Below, in pieces: positions 16,153-24,804 of a DNA stretch of 64,000 nt. The translations under genes were made by a program, and so were the position numbers. The notes beneath the pieces are model-generated. The model had not been told where the DNA came from. It worked only from the letters and a program-made list of their open reading frames with translations, and ran no database searches. The DNA comes from Bacteroidales bacterium (lineage in GTDB: Bacteria; Bacteroidota; Bacteroidia; Bacteroidales; WCHB1-69). The stretch spans positions 61,723 to 125,722 of the forward strand of contig JAFZXM010000059.1 of assembly GCA_017616775.1 (NCBI GenBank), given 5' to 3'. The first letter of the stretch is position 1; every line of letters starts with the position of its first letter.

Positions 16153-17265
16153 ATGAAGCATATGTCAACATTACTGATATTATTAGCGGTGTTTTTGCTG
16201 ATAGGTTTGTCCATATGGTATTTGGCACAACGCACGGCATATATTTTCAACACCGCTCCGCTATGGTGGTATGTTGTTTATACACTTATTTTCGCAGCGG
16301 GTGTTTTCGCATTCGGAGCGGAAGCCAAGCCTTGGTCCGAACATGCCGCCATTCATGTTATGGTAATAACAAGCAGTGTATTAATAGGATTTCTCCTGTA
16401 TTTATTGGTGTCAACACTAATAGTTGACGTATTGAACCTGTTTATAAAAACACCTCATCTTTTATATGGAATCCTTATAGGCGCAAGTTCTTTAGGATTA
16501 ACTGCTTACGCTGTTATACAGGCCTTTACTCCACGGGTAAAAGAAGTAAAAATAGCTTTATCGGTTAACACACCCCTAAGAATAGTACAACTCACAGATG
16601 TGCATTTGGGACATTTCCGAGGGAAGAAACACGTGGAAAAATTGGTGCGCATAGTCAATCAACAGCACCCCGACTTGGTGCTTTTTACCGGCGATTGTTT
16701 TGAAAGTTGGTATAATTTTCACTCTTCCACATTGGAACCTCTTCAACAATTGGAAGCACCCGTGTATTTTGTAAGCGGAAATCACGATGCTTATATCAAC
16801 GCCGAAGCGGTAAAAACCAAATTACGGGAAGCGGGGGTGCATGTGTTGGAAAACGAAGTGGTTGAAACCAACGGAATAAGCTTGGTGGGACTGGATTATA
16901 TGAATGCCTCCCCTCTTGCTTCCGACGGTATGCATGCGGCAACCAACCAACTTACCGTTAGTGAGGTGATTCCTGTTTTGATTCAAGACACTCTTCCCAA
17001 CCCCATCATAGTAATGCATCATACTCCGTTAGGAGCGCAATATATCGCCCAAGCGGGAGCTGACCTGTTTTTGGCAGGACACACGCATGGAGGTCAGCTA
17101 TGGCCGATGACCTGGATTAACGACAAAATGTTTGAATTCAACAAAGGACTGAAAAACTCAGGCCGGATGAAAGTATATGTAAGCTGTGGATCAGGCACTT
17201 TCGGACCTCCCATGAGACTGGGCACACAAAGCGAAATCACCGTATTGGATATAGTGAAACAATAA
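16153..17265 (+). CDS. Membrane-anchored metallophosphoesterase (YkuE/YaeI-like)
   Basis: 370 residues. The first 125 hold about four hydrophobic segments. The calcineurin-like domain then shows all metal motifs: TDVHLGH near 147, GDCFE near 179, GNHD near 209, HHTPLG near 288 and GHTHGG near 309. I chose the ATG at 16153 because it is the first one after the upstream stop and begins a hydrophobic segment; a longer in-frame reading overlaps the previous gene. The family cleaves phosphoesters, some members lipid-linked ones; the substrate here is unknown. It is probably co-transcribed with the YjbR gene. Confidence 0.9.
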   Translation: MKHMSTLLILLAVFLLIGLSIWYLAQRTAYIFNTAPLWWYVVYTLIFAAGVFAFGAEAKPWSEHAAIHVMVITSSVLIGFLLYLLVSTLIVDVLNLFIKTPHLLYGILIGASSLGLTAYAVIQAFTPRVKEVKIALSVNTPLRIVQLTDVHLGHFRGKKHVEKLVRIVNQQHPDLVLFTGDCFESWYNFHSSTLEPLQQLEAPVYFVSGNHDAYINAEAVKTKLREAGVHVLENEVVETNGISLVGLDYMNASPLASDGMHAATNQLTVSEVIPVLIQDTLPNPIIVMHHTPLGAQYIAQAGADLFLAGHTHGGQLWPMTWINDKMFEFNKGLKNSGRMKVYVSCGSGTFGPPMRLGTQSEITVLDIVKQ

Positions 17266-17306
17266 AAAAAAGGAACCTTCAAATTCGGGCGAATTCAGAA
17301 GGTTCC
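17265..17306. terminator. Hairpin after the phosphoesterase gene
   Basis: GGAACCTTC (17272-17280) pairs with GAAGGTTCC (17298-17306), with an inner AATTC/GAATT pairing. The A-run is on the 5' side, so the T-tract would lie on the minus strand. It may act mainly against antisense transcription. Confidence 0.45.
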
Positions 17307-17542
17307 CAACTACAAACTATCTTATGAAAAATTAAAAACAAATAAATCTATGTCTTCATCGTTATCTCAACGATTCATTTTATATAAATGCAAATGCCGT
17401 GCCAAACCGAGCAAAAATTGAAAATGGAATAAAAAAAATATTAGATTTTTTCTATTAAATTAATTTTCAATCATATATAATAAAAGAATCTGTTATTTTG
17501 CCGAGAATATTTTTGAAGATATCATCATTATTTTATTTTTAC

Positions 17543-17550
17543 TATCTTTG
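17543..17550 (+). promoter_or_regulatory. -7 promoter element directly before the CotH gene
   Basis: TATCTTTG ends only 4 nt before the ATG at 17555. This implies a leaderless or nearly leaderless transcript. Confidence 0.55.
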
Positions 17551-17554
17551 CATT

Positions 17555-18751
17555 ATGAAAAACACGGATAAAAAAGCATATTTGAAATGGGGGGGCATTA
17601 TATGTCTTGCCGTTTTGTTATCGGGTGCAATTGCATATCATTTATTTTTTTCTTCCGATTTGCCTTTATTGGATATTCAAGCCGGAGACATCCAATGGGA
17701 TAAGAAAACATCTTGTATTATAAAATGCAACAATCAAAATTATCCGGCGCGCATCAAATACAGGGGAGGCATGTCCCGCAAATACACCAAACATTCGTTT
17801 ACCATAGAATTGGACGGGAAAGTTGCATTGGCTGGCCTTCCTCAAGATGATGATTACATATTGAATGCCAACTATATAGATAAAACCATGATGAGGCACA
17901 AAATATGTTATGACTTGTTTAGGGAAATGAACCCCCAAAAGAACATAGCTGCGCAATGTGCCTATGTGAACGTGAGGGTAAACGGGGAATATGAGGGCTT
18001 GTACGTGCTTATGGAAAAAATCACAGCCAAAAAAGCAGGGCTCGACAAAAAGGATACCATGTCCATGCTGTTTAAAGACCCTCCCGTTTTTTGGGGAGAA
18101 AACAGAATCACCCCTCAAGAGCCCGACAATTATTTCCAGCAAAAATATCCTAAAATAAAGCGTTGCGACAAAACATATTACATTGAAGATTTCATGCGTT
18201 TTCTGTTCCAATCCGACGACGCCTGTTTTGCCGACAGCATATCCCGATGGATAGATTTGGAAAATGTGATGGACTGGCATCTATTATTGCTATTTTCCAA
18301 TAACGATGACGGCTTGATGAAAAATTTTTACCTCTACAAAACCTCCTCCTCCACCCCTTTTCGCATAGCTATATGGGATTACGACCATTCTTTCGGGCGG
18401 GATTGTGATAATGAATTGAACCTGTTACGTAGCACAGTGGATGTTAATAAATGCATACTGCTGAAAAGATTAAGTGAAATTCCTGAATTGCATTATAATG
18501 CACAACTTAAACACAGATGGCAATATTTGCGGAAAGAAGGCATATTTTCTCAACAACATTTTGAGCAATTAATCAAGCAAAATCATCGGTTGATACGAAA
18601 TGATGTGAGAAAAAATTTCAAGAGATGGCCGGTAGACGCTACCCATTATTTCGATGCCTCCGACTATAAGCAGGAGTTGGATATAATGCGACAATATATG
18701 CAGATGCGATTACCTCAATTGGATGCTTATTTTGACAGCATTGCCGATTAA
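17555..18751 (+). CDS. CotH kinase family protein
   Basis: 398 residues with an N-terminal membrane segment (about 10-31) that may be an uncleaved signal anchor. CotH-type features are YRGGMSRKYTKHSFTIEL, ADYINKT-like HIDKTMMR, GLYVLMEKI, and the metal-binding-like WDYDHSFGRD. Family members are atypical kinases that phosphorylate secreted proteins, known from Bacillus spore coats and widespread in Bacteroidota; the target here is unknown. I chose the ATG at 17555 because a promoter element sits just in front of it; a longer reading from 17498 would begin upstream of the promoter. It is convergent with the PAP2 gene, 6 bp away, with no terminator between. Confidence 0.88.
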   Translation: MKNTDKKAYLKWGGIICLAVLLSGAIAYHLFFSSDLPLLDIQAGDIQWDKKTSCIIKCNNQNYPARIKYRGGMSRKYTKHSFTIELDGKVALAGLPQDDDYILNANYIDKTMMRHKICYDLFREMNPQKNIAAQCAYVNVRVNGEYEGLYVLMEKITAKKAGLDKKDTMSMLFKDPPVFWGENRITPQEPDNYFQQKYPKIKRCDKTYYIEDFMRFLFQSDDACFADSISRWIDLENVMDWHLLLLFSNNDDGLMKNFYLYKTSSSTPFRIAIWDYDHSFGRDCDNELNLLRSTVDVNKCILLKRLSEIPELHYNAQLKHRWQYLRKEGIFSQQHFEQLIKQNHRLIRNDVRKNFKRWPVDATHYFDASDYKQELDIMRQYMQMRLPQLDAYFDSIAD

Positions 18752-18757
18752 ATGACT

Positions 18758-19348
18758 TTATTTTTGTGCCTGTTCTTTTGCTATTTGCTGTAACGACAAT
18801 TTATAGAGCCATATGGTAAAACATCCGCACAAAACACCATACACGGCTCCGCAGAATATATCGGCAGGATAATGCAATCCCAAATACATGCGGGTATAGC
18901 AAAAAACCATAGCCCACAAGGGAAACACCCACAGCCATTTTTTAGAAACAGGCTTAAAAAAATACATTAGCAACACCGCTATACCAAAACTATTGGCCGC
19001 ATGGGATGAAACAAATCCGTACATTCCCCCGCGATAAATGCTTCCGTCTTTATTTTGATGTAAATGCAATTGGTCTTTCAGCTCCAAATTTTGACTGGGA
19101 CGATAGCGCTGTACCTTATTTTTAATCCATACCGACCCCTGGTCGGTCAATACTAGGCACAAGGCACAAAAAGCCAACACCAAGGTCAACTGTTTTCCGT
19201 AGTGTTTCCACAACAGCCATATTACCAAAGCAAAAAACGGTATCCATATCCACACTCCGGTAAGCACATACATTACCGTATCCCAAAAAGGGGAATTCCA
19301 TCCGTTGATAAGCTGTAATAATTGCCTGTCTATAAGTTCAAGGTCCAT
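18758..19348 (-). CDS. PAP2 family membrane phosphatase
   Basis: 196 residues with about five to six membrane segments. The phosphatase signature is KNKVQRYRP (motif 1), SSHAANSFG (motif 2, with Ser replacing the usual Pro and Ala the usual Gly) and RMYLGLHYPADI (motif 3, with catalytic His). Enzymes of this family dephosphorylate undecaprenyl pyrophosphate, phosphatidic acid or lipid A. It begins 6 nt after the DUF1343 stop codon, suggesting one operon for cell-envelope recycling. Confidence 0.92.
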   Translation of the reverse strand: MDLELIDRQLLQLINGWNSPFWDTVMYVLTGVWIWIPFFALVIWLLWKHYGKQLTLVLAFCALCLVLTDQGSVWIKNKVQRYRPSQNLELKDQLHLHQNKDGSIYRGGMYGFVSSHAANSFGIAVLLMYFFKPVSKKWLWVFPLWAMVFCYTRMYLGLHYPADIFCGAVYGVLCGCFTIWLYKLSLQQIAKEQAQK

Positions 19349-19354
19349 AAAATA

Positions 19355-20530
19355 TTAAAAATCGGGGTACAATAAATATTTTTTGCGTTTTTGTTTGAAT
19401 GCGTTCAACTCTTTATTCCAGCTAAGGCGTATTTCTTCAGCGGATTTGCCGTCTTTTATCTGCTGCATCAATTGGGCATTGCCCGCGAGCTTATTAAAAA
19501 AAGAGTTAAAAAAAGTTTTTTGGTCCCGGCAATTGTTGTATGCATCTATTATGATAGCAATATCGATAAAATTATGATTTTTAAGGCTGTCGTTACTATA
19601 TTGCTTAAGGCTGACGCCTCTGCATTCTTCATTGCAATAGGGAGGATTGCTTACCACATGCTCTATGGATTTCGGGGTAAAATAGAAATCGCCTTTTTTG
19701 AAGTCGGGCTGACCATACATGGTAAAAGGAGCATCTGTTCCGCGGCCCAAACTCATGGAGGTGCCTTCCAACAGACAAAGGGTGGGATATAAATAAACCG
19801 CTTCCATACATGATAAATTGGGAGAAGGTGCAATAGGCAACTGATAGCGTAAGGCATGGGTATAATTTTCCATTCTCACCCATAACAATTTGCATTTCAC
19901 CTTGTTGGCCAACCATCCTTCTTCATTGACCATGCGGGCGTATTCCGCCATGGTCATGCCATGGTTGATAGGAACGGAATGCATGCCTACAAACGACCGG
20001 TATTCGGATTTCAGCACACATCCATCCACCCAATAGCCGTTAGGATTGGGCCTGTCCATGACCATTACCGTAACCTTGTTTTCCGCGGCGGCTTCCATGA
20101 TATATGTCAAAGTGGATATATAGGTATAAAACCTTGCGCCTACATCCTGAATATCAAATACTATGATATCCAAATCGGCAATTTGTTCCGATGTGGGCTT
20201 TTTATTGGAACCATACAATGATATAACGGGCAGGCCCGTAGAAGCATCTATGCTGTTATTGATATGTTCCCCCGCTTCCGCATTTCCTCTGAAACCATGT
20301 TCGGGACAAAATATTTTGACAACATTCACCTGTTTGGACAACAAGGTATCCAACAAATGGGTATGATTCACCATAGAGGTGTGATTAACGCACAATCCTA
20401 TTCTTTTTCCTTCCAAAACGGGAAGATAACACTCCATACGCTCCGCCCCCACGCGCAGATTGCTATCGGGACGGGCTGCAGTGCATGCAGACAAATATAA
20501 AATAAAAACTAAAAAAACACTATGCTTCAT
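19355..20530 (-). CDS. DUF1343 lipoprotein, NamZ-like exo-N-acetylmuramidase
   Basis: 391 residues. The start MKHSVFLVFILYLSAC is a lipoprotein signal with a lipobox LSAC, so the mature protein is probably membrane-anchored in the envelope. The rest is a DUF1343 domain (GAERMECYLPVLEGKRIGL, CPEHGFRG, SLYGSNKKPT, DVGARFYTYISTL, DRPNPNGY). A member of this family, NamZ of Bacillus, removes terminal N-acetylmuramic acid from peptidoglycan fragments, so wall recycling is likely here. It is the first gene of an operon with the PAP2 phosphatase. Confidence 0.92.
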   Translation of the reverse strand: MKHSVFLVFILYLSACTAARPDSNLRVGAERMECYLPVLEGKRIGLCVNHTSMVNHTHLLDTLLSKQVNVVKIFCPEHGFRGNAEAGEHINNSIDASTGLPVISLYGSNKKPTSEQIADLDIIVFDIQDVGARFYTYISTLTYIMEAAAENKVTVMVMDRPNPNGYWVDGCVLKSEYRSFVGMHSVPINHGMTMAEYARMVNEEGWLANKVKCKLLWVRMENYTHALRYQLPIAPSPNLSCMEAVYLYPTLCLLEGTSMSLGRGTDAPFTMYGQPDFKKGDFYFTPKSIEHVVSNPPYCNEECRGVSLKQYSNDSLKNHNFIDIAIIIDAYNNCRDQKTFFNSFFNKLAGNAQLMQQIKDGKSAEEIRLSWNKELNAFKQKRKKYLLYPDF

Positions 20531-20539
20531 GGTTGAAAA

Positions 20540-20566
20540 AAAAGGCAGTTTTTAAGCTGCCTTTTG
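20540..20566 (-). terminator. Terminator between pepD and the DUF1343 gene
   Basis: AAAAGGCAG (20540-20548) pairs with CTGCCTTTT (20557-20565) across an 8-nt loop. The T-run on the minus strand lies just beyond the pepD stop codon. Confidence 0.75.
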
Positions 20567-20571
20567 TATTG

Positions 20572-22026
20572 TCAATTGATAGATTTCAAAAAGTCAACGG
20601 TTAAATCCCACACTTGCTGCACTGATGCTATCAATAATTTTTCATCGGGGGAATGAACGCCTCTTAATGTAGGTCCGTAAGATATCATATCCATTTCGGG
20701 ATATTTTTCTCCTATAAGCCCGCATTCCAACCCGGCATGGATGGCCAACACAAGCGGTTCTTTGCCAAACAGTTTTACATATGAGTCACGCAAGGCGTGC
20801 AAGGCTTTTGAATCCGTATTGGGAGCCCATCCGGGGTAGCCGTCGCTATGTTCTATATCGGCGTTGATAAGTCCGAACAATGCGGCTATCATATTCTTTG
20901 CATCGTCTTTTTTACTTTCAACGGAAGAGCGCTGGCTGGTGGTGATGACTATTTTTTTATCGTCCATTTTGATAGAGGCCAAATTGGTAGATGTTTCAAC
21001 AAAATTTTCTACATTTTGCGACATTGCCAACACTCCGTGGGGGCAAGCATAAATAGCATCCACCAAATCGGATTGGGTGAAATCGTCTATCACAGTTTCG
21101 GGCATACCGGTGGGGACCATGCTCACCTCTACAGCGGCGTCACTGGTGAAAAGTTCGTTTTTGACCGTTTGATTGAATTCTTTTACATATTCTTCCATTG
21201 CCTTGGCTTCGTATTTCGGCACCATGATAATGGCGTAGCCTTCGCGGGCTATGGCATTGCGAAGATTGCCGGAATCAATATGGGCGATGGCGATGTCGTG
21301 ATAATAGGTGCCGTGATAAAGCACGCGGTTCAATATTTTATTGGCATTGCCAAGGTTTTTGTTGATATCGTCGCCGCTATGACCGCCTTTGAGACCTTTT
21401 ACCGTAACTTTATAGGGCAACATATCGGGATTGGGCTTTTCCGCTTTATAGTCCAAAGTGGCTATAGTATCCACTCCGCCTGCACATCCTATAAAGAACT
21501 GACCTTCATCTTCCGAATCCAAATTCAGCAACATTTTGCCTTTTAAAAAATCGGGTTCCAAGGCGAATGCACCGGTAAGACCGGTTTCTTCATCCACGGT
21601 AAACAAACATTCTATAGGACCATGTTCTATTTCTTTGTCTTCCAATATTGCCAATGCTATAGCCATGCCTATACCGTCATCGGCGCCCAAAGTGGTACCT
21701 TTGGCTTTCACCCATTCATTATCAATATATGGCTGGATAGCGTCTTTTTCAAAATCAAATACGGTATCGGCATTTTTTTCACACACCATATCCATATGAC
21801 TTTGGAATATCACCGGAGTGACATTTTCTTTGCCTTTGGTGGCAGGCTTGCGGATTAATACATTGCCGGCTTTGTCCTGAATGGTTTCCAAACCCATTTT
21901 TTTGCCGGTTTCCACTAAATAAGCACCCATTTTCTGTTCTTTTTTGGAAGGATGCGGTATTTGACAAATTTCATGGAAAAATTTCCATACGTTAGTCGGT
22001 TTGAGTGTTAATATATCTTGTGCCAT
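20572..22026 (-). CDS. pepD: Aminoacyl-histidine dipeptidase PepD
   Basis: Zinc-dependent M20 peptidase of 484 residues, the usual length for PepD, hydrolysing Xaa-His and other dipeptides in the cytoplasm. Metal ligands are visible in QSHMDMV, GADDGIGMA and the catalytic pair VDEETG. The inserted lid domain includes KGLKGGHSGDDI. No signal peptide. It has its own promoter element 30 bp upstream and its own terminator, so it is probably monocistronic. It is divergent from the EnvC-like gene. Confidence 0.95.
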   Translation of the reverse strand: MAQDILTLKPTNVWKFFHEICQIPHPSKKEQKMGAYLVETGKKMGLETIQDKAGNVLIRKPATKGKENVTPVIFQSHMDMVCEKNADTVFDFEKDAIQPYIDNEWVKAKGTTLGADDGIGMAIALAILEDKEIEHGPIECLFTVDEETGLTGAFALEPDFLKGKMLLNLDSEDEGQFFIGCAGGVDTIATLDYKAEKPNPDMLPYKVTVKGLKGGHSGDDINKNLGNANKILNRVLYHGTYYHDIAIAHIDSGNLRNAIAREGYAIIMVPKYEAKAMEEYVKEFNQTVKNELFTSDAAVEVSMVPTGMPETVIDDFTQSDLVDAIYACPHGVLAMSQNVENFVETSTNLASIKMDDKKIVITTSQRSSVESKKDDAKNMIAALFGLINADIEHSDGYPGWAPNTDSKALHALRDSYVKLFGKEPLVLAIHAGLECGLIGEKYPEMDMISYGPTLRGVHSPDEKLLIASVQQVWDLTVDFLKSIN

Positions 22027-22055
22027 TGTTTTGTAAAGTTAAAATAATACAAAAA

Positions 22056-22063
22056 CAAAGATA
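22056..22063 (-). promoter_or_regulatory. -7 promoter element of pepD
   Basis: TATCTTTG on the minus strand, 29 bp upstream of the pepD start codon. Confidence 0.6.
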
Positions 22064-22185
22064 ACATTTTTATTCCAAATAAATATCATAATCCGCTTTA
22101 AAAAAAGCAAAGGGACAAATGCGTTATTAACATTTGTCTGTGATATTCTTTTGCAAAAATTCGATACAGTAAAGTTTTTTTTACC

Positions 22186-22193
22186 TATTTTTG
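22186..22193 (+). promoter_or_regulatory. -7 promoter element of the EnvC-like gene
   Basis: TATTTTTG lies 36 bp before the ATG at 22230. Confidence 0.55.
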
Positions 22194-22229
22194 CATACAT
22201 TCGATTAAAAATTTGAAGACAATTTCAAT

Positions 22230-23471
22230 ATGAAAATAAAAATATACCTGTTGGTGATTTTGTTAGGGTGGCAATGTGCTACGGCATTCGGGCAAAGTAA
22301 GGCTGCCCTTACCAGTGAAAAAAAGAAATTGGAGCAGGAAATTGCTGCCCAAAAGAAACTTTTAGCAGCCACACAAAAGAGCAAAAATCATTCATTGAGA
22401 GAAATTCAACTTATTAACAACCAAATTAAAAATCAAGAAAAGTTGATATCCACCATCAACACCGAAATAGACGGCTTAAATGAACAGATATCGAATAAGG
22501 AGCAAGAATTGGGACAATTGAAAAACAAATTGGAATTGCTCAAAGAAGGCTATAAAAATGCTGTATATGCTGCCTATAAATATCGTAATGTCACTAACAA
22601 AATGGGCTTTATTCTGTCTGCAGAAAGCATAGCGCAAGCCATTACAAGGGCCAATTATTTGGCAGAATACTCCCGAGCCATGAAGAATCAACTGGATATT
22701 ATTATTCAAACGCAAAACCAGATACAACAACAAACCGATGAATTGATACAACACAAAAATGAAAAATCGCAATTAGCCCAAAACAAAATATCGGAAAAAG
22801 AGAATCTTTCACGTCAGGAGCGGGAAAAAGAGCGTATAGTGGCTGATTTGAAAAAACAGGAAAGCAAAATAAACCAACAGATAAAACAAAAGGTGGCCCG
22901 CCAAAAGGTGGTGGAAGCGGCTATCAAAAAAATAATAGATGCCGAAATAGCCAAAGCCAATGCAGCCAAGCCAGCTTCCTCCGGTACCGGCGGTAAAACC
23001 GCCGCTACCGACAAAACTGCCGCTACCGTATTAAGAATGACCCCTCAGGAAACCGCTTTGGCAAAAGATTTTGAAAGCAACAGGGGAAAACTGCCGTGGC
23101 CTGTGGAAAAAGGAAATATCATCAGCCGATACGGCAACGATTCTCACCCCGAAGTATCTTCGGTAACCATTACAAACAACGGCATCAATATTCTTACCGA
23201 AAAGGGCGCTGCCGTAAGAGCGGTGTTTAACGGCGTGGTAACGGCGGTAGCCGATATCAGCGGAACCAAAGCCGTAATACTCAAACACGGCAATTATTTT
23301 ACGGTATATACCAATTTGGCGAGTGTAAGTGTCCGACAAGGACAAAGTGTATCCACTAAACAAATCATCGGCAGGCTGTATCAGAATGCCAACGACCCTC
23401 ACTCCGAATTGCATTTTGAAATATGGAAAGAAAAAGTTCATCAAAATCCAAGTTTATGGATATTAAAATAA
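22230..23471 (+). CDS. EnvC-like murein hydrolase activator (degenerate LytM)
   Basis: 413 residues. A signal peptide (about 1-21, ending AFGQ) is followed by a long coiled coil (about 25-235), an Ala/Thr-rich linker, and a C-terminal LytM/M23 domain (about 290-413). The metal-binding residues of active M23 enzymes are missing: the usual HxGxD is NNGIN, and the usual HLHFE is ELHFE. As in E. coli EnvC, the domain is probably not catalytic but activates an amidase during septum splitting. It acts in the periplasm. It has its own promoter. Confidence 0.9.
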   Translation: MKIKIYLLVILLGWQCATAFGQSKAALTSEKKKLEQEIAAQKKLLAATQKSKNHSLREIQLINNQIKNQEKLISTINTEIDGLNEQISNKEQELGQLKNKLELLKEGYKNAVYAAYKYRNVTNKMGFILSAESIAQAITRANYLAEYSRAMKNQLDIIIQTQNQIQQQTDELIQHKNEKSQLAQNKISEKENLSRQEREKERIVADLKKQESKINQQIKQKVARQKVVEAAIKKIIDAEIAKANAAKPASSGTGGKTAATDKTAATVLRMTPQETALAKDFESNRGKLPWPVEKGNIISRYGNDSHPEVSSVTITNNGINILTEKGAAVRAVFNGVVTAVADISGTKAVILKHGNYFTVYTNLASVSVRQGQSVSTKQIIGRLYQNANDPHSELHFEIWKEKVHQNPSLWILK

Positions 23472-23530
23472 TGAACGTGAATATAAGAATTTTAAGATAA
23501 TTGGCATAGTATTTGCATTAATCTGACATT

Positions 23531-23959
23531 ATGCGATACATAAAAGAGACATTGACAGTACGAAAAGGATTATACAGAATATGCCTGGTATTTATGCTGT
23601 GTGCACTTACATCGTCCACACCCGTAAATAACGGAAATGTCATTTCTACAATTAACGGCTATATTGCAAAGGGTGATGCAAATGCATTGTCATCCTATTT
23701 TAGTAATACCACAGAAATGAATATATTGGGAGAAGTCGGTTTTTACAGTAAAAATCAAGCTGTTTCGGTATTAACCGATTTTTTTAAGGCTCATTCTCCC
23801 AAATCATATACCATTCACGAAAGCGGTTCCACCACAGAGAACTCTCAATATTCAATAGGAGTATATGTTTCCGGACAAGCATCTTATAAAATATATTATG
23901 TAGTCAAAAACGAAGGCGCTACATATAAAATCAACAAATTCATAATAGAACAATCATGA
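23531..23959 (+). CDS. DUF4783 domain protein, secreted
   Basis: 142 residues. A hydrophobic N-terminal segment (about 15-32, CLVFMLCALTSS) looks like a signal sequence. The remainder has an NTF2-like look (GDANALSSYFSNTTEM, KNQAVSVLTDFFKAHSPKSY) that fits DUF4783, a Bacteroidota-specific family of unknown function. It overlaps nadC by 4 nt (ATGA), so the two are translationally coupled. Why an envelope protein is joined to NAD synthesis is not clear. Confidence 0.85.
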   Translation: MRYIKETLTVRKGLYRICLVFMLCALTSSTPVNNGNVISTINGYIAKGDANALSSYFSNTTEMNILGEVGFYSKNQAVSVLTDFFKAHSPKSYTIHESGSTTENSQYSIGVYVSGQASYKIYYVVKNEGATYKINKFIIEQS

Positions 23960-24792
23960 CAATTGAAGAATTTGTTCTTCAAGCAATACGCGAAGACATA
24001 GGAGACGGGGATCACAGTTCGCTTTTATCGGTCCCCTGCGACGCATGTGGCAAAGCCCTGTTATTGGTAAAAGAAAACGGAATAATAGCCGGTGTAAACG
24101 TGGCTTTGAAGGTGTTTGAAACGATAGATCAGGAGTTAACCGTAAACATTTTCAAACAAGACGGCACACAGGTGTTCAAAGGTGATATTGTATTGGAAGT
24201 AGAAGGCCGCATACGTTCCATATTAATGTCGGAGCGTTTGGTGCTCAACATCATGCAACGCATGAGTGGCATCGCCACCAAAACCGCCTATTATTGTTCT
24301 TTGGTAAAAGGCACTCATGTAAAATTGCTGGACACCCGCAAAACCACCCCGAATATGCGTATGTTAGAAAAAATGGCGGTAAAAATTGGCGGCGGTGAAA
24401 ATCACCGTTTCGGTCTGTATGATATGATTATGCTTAAGGATAACCATGTGGATTATGCCGGCGGCATTACTCAAGCCATACGCAAAGCTCAACAATATTT
24501 GAGTGATAATCATTTGAATATTAAAGTGGAAATAGAAACCCGTAATTTGCAAGAAGTGCAGGAAGTGATGCAGGCAGGAGGAGTGGATAGGATTATGTTT
24601 GATAATTTTACTCCCGAAGATGTTCGCAAAGGAGTTGAATTGGTTGCACACACCTATGAAACAGAAGCCTCCGGCAATATCACGGAATCCACCATATTAT
24701 CATATGCCCAAACGGGGGTGGATTTTATCTCGGTAGGGGCTCTTACCCATTCGATGAAAAGTTTGGATTTAAGTTTAAAAGCAAAAATATAA
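23956..24792 (+). CDS. nadC: Nicotinate-nucleotide pyrophosphorylase (carboxylating)
   Basis: NadC turns quinolinate and PRPP into nicotinate mononucleotide, CO2 and pyrophosphate in de novo NAD synthesis. The 278 residues match the family. Visible motifs are EDIGDGDHSS at the N-terminus, RMSGIATKTAYY, LDTRKTTPNMRMLEK for PRPP/quinolinate binding, HRFGLYDMIMLKDNH, EIETRNLQE and DRIMFDNF. The start overlaps the DUF4783 stop. nadA and nadB are not in the window. Confidence 0.97.
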   Translation: MTIEEFVLQAIREDIGDGDHSSLLSVPCDACGKALLLVKENGIIAGVNVALKVFETIDQELTVNIFKQDGTQVFKGDIVLEVEGRIRSILMSERLVLNIMQRMSGIATKTAYYCSLVKGTHVKLLDTRKTTPNMRMLEKMAVKIGGGENHRFGLYDMIMLKDNHVDYAGGITQAIRKAQQYLSDNHLNIKVEIETRNLQEVQEVMQAGGVDRIMFDNFTPEDVRKGVELVAHTYETEASGNITESTILSYAQTGVDFISVGALTHSMKSLDLSLKAKI

Positions 24793-24804
24793 CTGCATTC
24801 TGAC

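Noticed and set aside
20848..21546. 232-codon plus-strand frame opposite pepD
   Set aside because: Antisense shadow of PepD, whose motifs are complete on the minus strand.
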